Shown here one piece after another: positions 59,302 to 64,000 of a stretch of 64,000 nt of DNA (the stretch's first letter is position 1; each line of letters opens with the position of its first letter). Origin of the DNA: Coffea arabica (Eukaryota; Streptophyta; Magnoliopsida; Gentianales; Rubiaceae); contig NC_092317.1 of NCBI RefSeq assembly GCF_036785885.1, forward strand, positions 6,202,501-6,266,500. Reading direction: 5' to 3'. Under the pieces are notes generated by a model. The model saw only the letters and a list, made by a program, of their open reading frames with translations, did not search any database and was not told where the DNA came from. Both the position numbers and the translations under genes were made by a program.

Positions 59302-60769
59302 CTTCTTTCACAAGAAAATTAACTGTTCGATTGGAATATGGGAATGATCGGATAATCATTCATGCAAGATCACGAAAATGATGAAGAAGAAGCCGAAGGC
59401 ACGTTGTAAGAGAATATGGTGCTAAAACTGCAAGGTGCCTAAAAAAAAGTGTTTTATTTGTTTTAAAGTTTGAGGCTGTCTAAACTATTCTATGTACGTA
59501 CTTGTGTTATCTGCAATGTCGCGTCGGTGGATTTGTTTTTGCCTTTAAAGGAGGGTTGAGATTCCTTGCACAGTTGTACCAGTAGTTTTTGTGCCTTTTT
59601 GGTCACTTCAATAGTTCCAAGAACCTTCTGTCAATTAATAATTGTTAGTTACATTACATAGTTCCATGAACCTACGAAAAATGTCAATTGTCCTTTGGTT
59701 CTTGTGGGTACTGGATACATGTGCATGACCCCCCAACGGCAAACACAAGCACCTGTCTGGTTCCAAGAAGATTGATCTCAATTCTCAAGTTTTTAAGTAA
59801 CTGGCTAAAACCATCATGAATTGCTGAGCTCGAAATCACTTTTCATACTTTCACCTTCATGGGAATTTGGTAAACCAAGATTTTCCTTTATAATCTGATA
59901 TGCAAATCTAACACATATATTCTTACAGGAGATGATAAGTGGGATATATTTTATTAGGATTCATAGGCTAAGGAGATTCCATATCCTCATATGTTTCACT
60001 TTTTAGTGGTTTGAGGACATGTAGCAGAAAAAATTAGCGGATCTCATAGTGCTTTTGATGCGTATTTGCTCAAGGCCTAATTGCATGGGGAAATCGTCTG
60101 TGAATTTAACTCCATTCAATGGCCTGCTTCGCTCCTCACTGTCACTCGTTGGTTGAAAATTTAATGTTTCTGATTGGAGACAATTGAATAAAAAGCAGCA
60201 GAGTCAGCTGAGATTTTCAGGCATTTTAATAGACCAACTTTTCCTTCAGATAAGATAATGAATATTCAGGGGTAGAGCCCTGTGACGGATCAAAGATTGA
60301 TAGTAATTTTTATTTGGATCCTTTGGATTTGGATCTCTCAATATACTTTTGAAAAGTAGTTCTAAAGTTAAAACTTTCATGGCCCTTAATCTCTGTGGAA
60401 CTGACATCGATTACATAGCACATGAATTTTGCTCTTTTTGCACATAATTTTACTCATTAACCAAAGTAAGTGGAGGCAAAGAAAACAAATGAACCAAGAT
60501 TTAGATGGTTACCTGGCAATTTCTGCTCCCAAATTAACACAGACCCAAGAATCTAGAGCACCAAAATCTTCTAAAGTCATCCTTGTCTACTATTAAGAGT
60601 CTCACTACAGGAAACATCATAATCAATTTACATATCATGATCCAAATATGCAGATGCTAGTGCTACCACAAGTTAATTAAACTGCCAAATTTGACAGATT
60701 CAGTTCAAGAACTGCTGATCGTCAGCTCTTTCACCAGATTCTTGGGCAAGCATGTCTTGAAAAATCAAT
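59302..60769. other. Intergenic: CML promoter and downstream gene 3' UTR
   Basis: No gene supported. The stretch nearest 59302 is the promoter and leader of the calmodulin-like gene (minus). The stretch nearest 60769 is the 3' UTR of the membrane-protein gene (minus). Confidence 0.45.
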
Positions 60770-61114
60770 TTAAACGCTTTCTTGAGTCTTACCATCATTG
60801 CTTTCCGCTGCCTTGTTGCCTAAAACTTCAGCATCATTATTAGCGCAGGCGCACCATTTCCTTCTCAACCAGCCAAGACAACCTCCATGCTGGATGTTCT
60901 CCGGCGGTGTAACGCTTCGACCTTTGCAAATCCTTCCCGCAAAGCATGAGATGACGGCAAGAACTGTCAGGACAGAAATGACTGCAAAGAATGGTCCTAT
61001 AGATCCTGAAGAATGCCAAGCACTTGTGGTTGCTGACACTGATACAGGATTAGGCACTGATTCTTGAGGCTGCAGCTGCTCTTGATCTGGGGTCACTGAT
61101 GGAGTTGTTGCCAT
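60770..61114 (-). CDS. Small single-pass membrane protein of unknown function
   Basis: Single exon, 114 residues, ATG at 61114, stop at 60770-60772. Residues 1-38 are polar and rich in Thr, Ser, Pro and Gln. Residues 39-60 (IGPFFAVISVLTVLAVISC) form one membrane helix. A Cys- and Arg-containing segment follows (FAGRICKGR, HGGCLGWLRRKWCACANND), then a polar tail. There is no cleavable signal peptide, so a signal-anchor topology is likely, with the basic Cys-rich side in the cytosol by the positive-inside rule. The juxtamembrane cysteines could be acylated; that is inference. The composition fits a group of short uncharacterised plant membrane proteins. I do not recognise a function. Confidence 0.75.
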   Translation of the reverse strand: MATTPSVTPDQEQLQPQESVPNPVSVSATTSAWHSSGSIGPFFAVISVLTVLAVISCFAGRICKGRSVTPPENIQHGGCLGWLRRKWCACANNDAEVLGNKAAESNDGKTQESV

Positions 61115-62359
61115 TTCATACGAGTTAGGTGGAAATAATTCAGGGAATTCAGAGGAACATATAGGAAAAATCTTGAGGCTGGAAGAAGATTGAAATCATG
61201 CAGTATTTATTAATCTGTAACACTAGTCCATGCTTTAAATTTGCTTTTAGGTGCATGAGTGGAGGACAACATGGAAAGGGCAAAGCTGCAGTGTCTTTTA
61301 TAACAAATTGAACTTTGCATGCTTGTTTTTCCATACAAGCTTATCAAAAATGAGGCTTTTTGCAAAAAGATGATAAAGAGATTCCTGGTTAAAAGTGAAT
61401 CCATGTGGTTTGCTTGATCTTTTTCTTCCTTAGTTTTCTTCACGATGACTCAGAAAAGTTGATACATTGCGTAGAAGTGTATCTACAAAAGAACACATCA
61501 GCCTAGAATTGAAGAGGGGAACATTACTAAAAACAAGGAAAATTGACAAACACAAAAAATAATTTATAGGAAAAGAAGTAATGGATCTGTACTCGTGTAT
61601 ATTACTATCTTGCCTTGAATTTCATGACTTTTTTCCCTTTCTCTTTTCCTTGAAAACCCATGATTGGAAATCTTAGGTCCGAAGTTATTGTCAGAATGTA
61701 GCAGACATAAGCTGTTTTTTTCAGAAGGTACCCGAGTTTGATGGATCAATCTGTTTTGAAACCTGTACTTGATCTCAATTGTGGCGCAAGAAACATATCT
61801 AAACTTCACCATAATTTCATGGCTTGAAAGGAACCAAAAAGGAAAAAAAGATGAAAAAACTATGGAATAGTTCATACAATCACACCAGTCAGCAGTGATC
61901 ATTTGTTAAGAACCATTACAGCCTGGTTGAATTCTTGAGCATCATGTCTCAATGAATGAACAGTCACAGGCTAATTTTTTGGACCGTTTACTCTTTTTTT
62001 TTTTTGGTTATCTAAATCACCTCAGTTGGGCCAGACCCCTTATGAACCACTCAAATCAAAGCTTGTTTTCTTTGATTTCTTTTCTTTTACGTTACTTGGA
62101 TATTTAAGTTGCATCCCTTTCTGAGGGATTTTATTTGAATATAGTATTTATTAGCATAATTAAGAAAATCTCTAAAAATATCCTGCAGAATGCATGGCCG
62201 ATGCTGGACCCTTTGGCTATTGCATTAATTGTTGCTAGTAAAAGATTTGATCCATTCGTCCACCACCAACAGTCCTGACTTGTAGATGTCATTTGTGTAC
62301 ACACCAAATTTAAGGGTTTTTTTATTTTTTATTTTTTTTTTATTTCGGAGTGTAGATCA
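61115..62359. other. AT-rich intergenic DNA
   Basis: The stretch next to 61115 is the membrane-protein promoter and leader. Nothing else is supported; the minus-strand frame at 61564-61902 has no recognisable domain. Confidence 0.4.
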
Positions 62360-62711
62360 TCTATACACACCATATATATAAAGCGAGAGAAGGGTGGTTG
62401 GGTGTAAACATTTTGTTGTGTACTTTCATATTTACCCTTGCAAAAAATTATACTTATTAACTACCCAAACACACGTTGTCAGCATAACTACCTATTAGCA
62501 TTTTTTAATTTACTATTTAAACATATTTTTCAGTATAGCTACTCTTAAGCAGTAAATGCCAACATAACAATCATTCCATCAAACAAATTTAAAAGATTAA
62601 AATTTGCATTAATAATGAAAATTTTATACAAAATTCATTCACTATAAATATTAGACATTCCTTTCTTGCACACACATCGAGTGTGCATTTGTTATTAGTA
62701 TTATTTACTAG
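62360..62711 (+). mobile_element. Small non-autonomous Helitron (about 352 bp)
   Basis: Begins TCTATACACACCATATATAT and ends with the hairpin GCACAC-ACATCGA-GTGTGC (about 62668-62686), a short AT spacer, and CTAG. It is placed between A (62359) and T (62712). The 5' TC, 3' hairpin plus CTRR, and insertion between A and T are the hallmarks of Helitrons. There is no coding sequence inside. Confidence 0.65.
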
Positions 62712-63103
62712 TGGTGATTATGGGACTCATACAAAAGAGTTTACAAGTCTTGTTCTTTGGGCTGTACGAATTTTATTTTACTTTATTTTTGACATTACAT
62801 GGCAACTATGGGAGAAGAGAAATAAGTCCAAATGGAGAAATAAGGTTCGTAACTCTACGACGGTCATTTAAACAATTCATCAATCTTTTCCAATTATTTT
62901 GGTTAAATACGGATGATGGGTTTTATCATTGTACGATAACAAAAGTGCAGCTAAGGTTTAGTTTATGTTGAGGAGATTTTCTTTTTTCTTATTTTTTTTG
63001 TTTTGTTTTGGTTATATGTTGAGAAGATGAGCTCGAAATTCATTAGACATAGCATGATATTCACTACGATGTTTGATATCAAAGTATCAGTTTGCAAAAG
63101 CAA
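62712..63103. other. AT-rich intergenic DNA
   Basis: Nothing recognised. Confidence 0.4.
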
Positions 63104-63306
63104 TTTTTTTTTTTTTTTATAATCCGAAACATGCCCTGATCCGAACCCTTTGGATCCGAGCCGGCACACCAAATTCGGAGGGAAGCCGACAGCCCCATAC
63201 AGCTTTCCCGGACGAGTCAGGCAGGATATGCGATACAGCGGGCATGAATCGAACTCTGATCAGTAGAAAAACCAGCAACACCCCTCAACCGCTGCGCCAT
63301 ATGAGG
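63104..63306 (-). mobile_element. tRNA-derived SINE (minus strand)
   Basis: Read on the minus strand it starts CCTCATATGGCGCAGCGGTT, where ATGGCGCAGCGGTTGAG fits an RNA polymerase III A box. It has a B box GAGTTCGATTCATGCC about 45 bp later (plus 63241-63256), a non-tRNA body, and a poly(A) tail (plus-strand T run at 63104-63118). Total about 200 bp, usual for plant SINEs. Target duplications were not clear. Confidence 0.8.
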
Positions 63307-64000
63307 AATCAATACTACCAAGGAATCGTCCTGTAATAACAAGTCTTGTTAAGAATTCTCCATCCATACAATAAAATTCTTTTGGGATTATCTGCAATTT
63401 TTGACTCTCTTGTCCTATGATATGCATCCATGTCGCCATTAACTTTATCTTGGTCCTGTTGTAGATTCAAAATGTGATGTAGTTGACGAATCAAATCACG
63501 AACTCCTATAATATTATCCAATTTGCAAATAAGGACAAAATGCAATAGAAACTTTGTCGTACCTATTCAAATTCTCCATCATACCCATCTTCAATGTGTA
63601 AATACACATATTAACTCAATTATAAATCTCCCAAGAGTTTTACAACAGCACATAAGGAAGAAAAAAAAAGTAAAAATTACATACCTATAGCACAGTTTAA
63701 CTCATGAAAATAGCAAATAACTGGTTGGTGTACTTTTGTTGCATAATAGCACCAAAGAAAAATATACTAAATTTTACCAAGAAAACACAATTTGGTATAA
63801 GTTTTGATGTGCACTAATCCAGTAAAAAAATAGTGCATTATATATTGTAAGTCTTACACCAACTAAAGAATATTACTAGAATGATACCAACCAAAGAGAA
63901 TAATGTGACTGTAATAATAGGGGTTTTGTGTAAGAGAATATCCTGCACCATGACACTAAGAGTCATTTGGAAATTATATATAAAAATTGTATAGTGCAAA
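63307..64000. other. AT-rich intergenic DNA at the right edge
   Basis: No supported gene. Short frames such as minus 63315-63545 have no recognisable domain. Confidence 0.4.

Noticed and set aside
61564-61902. Minus-strand frame of 112 residues
   Set aside because: No recognisable domain and composition like the AT-rich spacer.
1-64000. CRISPR array, operon-like defence or biosynthetic cluster
   Set aside because: No regularly spaced repeats and no functionally linked neighbouring genes; the window is ordinary plant nuclear DNA with accessory insertions.

Overview
The window is nuclear DNA from a dicot-type flowering plant. Coding exons are separated by AT-rich, U-rich GT-AG introns, and most proteins match plant-specific families (early nodulin-like protein, KIN-8 kinesin, DUF617/MIZ1-like, TOUGH, ALA flippase, plant CML). 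The spacers carry plant transposons. I cannot name the species. I see no prokaryotic features, no CRISPR array and no clear new multi-gene system. The unusual content is mostly in the accessory DNA.

Layout. 1-7.4 kb: 3' end of a mitochondrial CCMH gene (+), a two-exon early nodulin-like (phytocyanin) gene (+), an unrecognised small basic reading frame, then a nested repeat block (SINE-like tandem units around an old Ty3/gypsy remnant). 7.9-15.4 kb: a 12-exon DEAD-box helicase of the Has1/DDX18 type (RH27/RH51-like). Its introns hold a plastid trnE-trnY-trnD insertion and a MITE with TTAA flanks. 17.1-21.5 kb: a 7-exon kinesin-8. 21.5-31.7 kb: a gene-poor stretch with a DNA-transposon relic, two diverged copies of a 1.6-2.2 kb segment, and between them a young, structurally complete non-autonomous copia element with 344-bp LTRs and an AAAGG target duplication. 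31.8-38.6 kb: an intronless MIZ1-like gene (-) and a five-exon NC2-beta/Dr1 gene (-). 38.6-48.9 kb: the 16-exon TOUGH G-patch gene (+), divergent from NC2-beta. 50.4-58.1 kb: an 11-exon P4-ATPase (+) with one GC-AG intron and a short C-terminus. 58.8-61.1 kb: a calmodulin-like gene (-) and a small one-pass membrane protein gene (-). 61.1-64 kb: AT-rich DNA with a small Helitron and a tRNA-derived SINE.

The genes are independent housekeeping or signalling loci, not an operon or cluster: cytochrome c maturation, ribosome biogenesis, microtubule motor, transcription repression, RNA/miRNA processing, lipid flipping and calcium sensing. The block MIZ1-like / NC2-beta / TOUGH is in the same order as I recall for neighbouring Arabidopsis chromosome 5 genes (At5g23100, At5g23090, At5g23080), which supports the gene calls.

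Exon boundaries were read by hand from splice consensus and checked for phase. All multi-exon models below add up to a whole number of codons. UTR ends are not determined.
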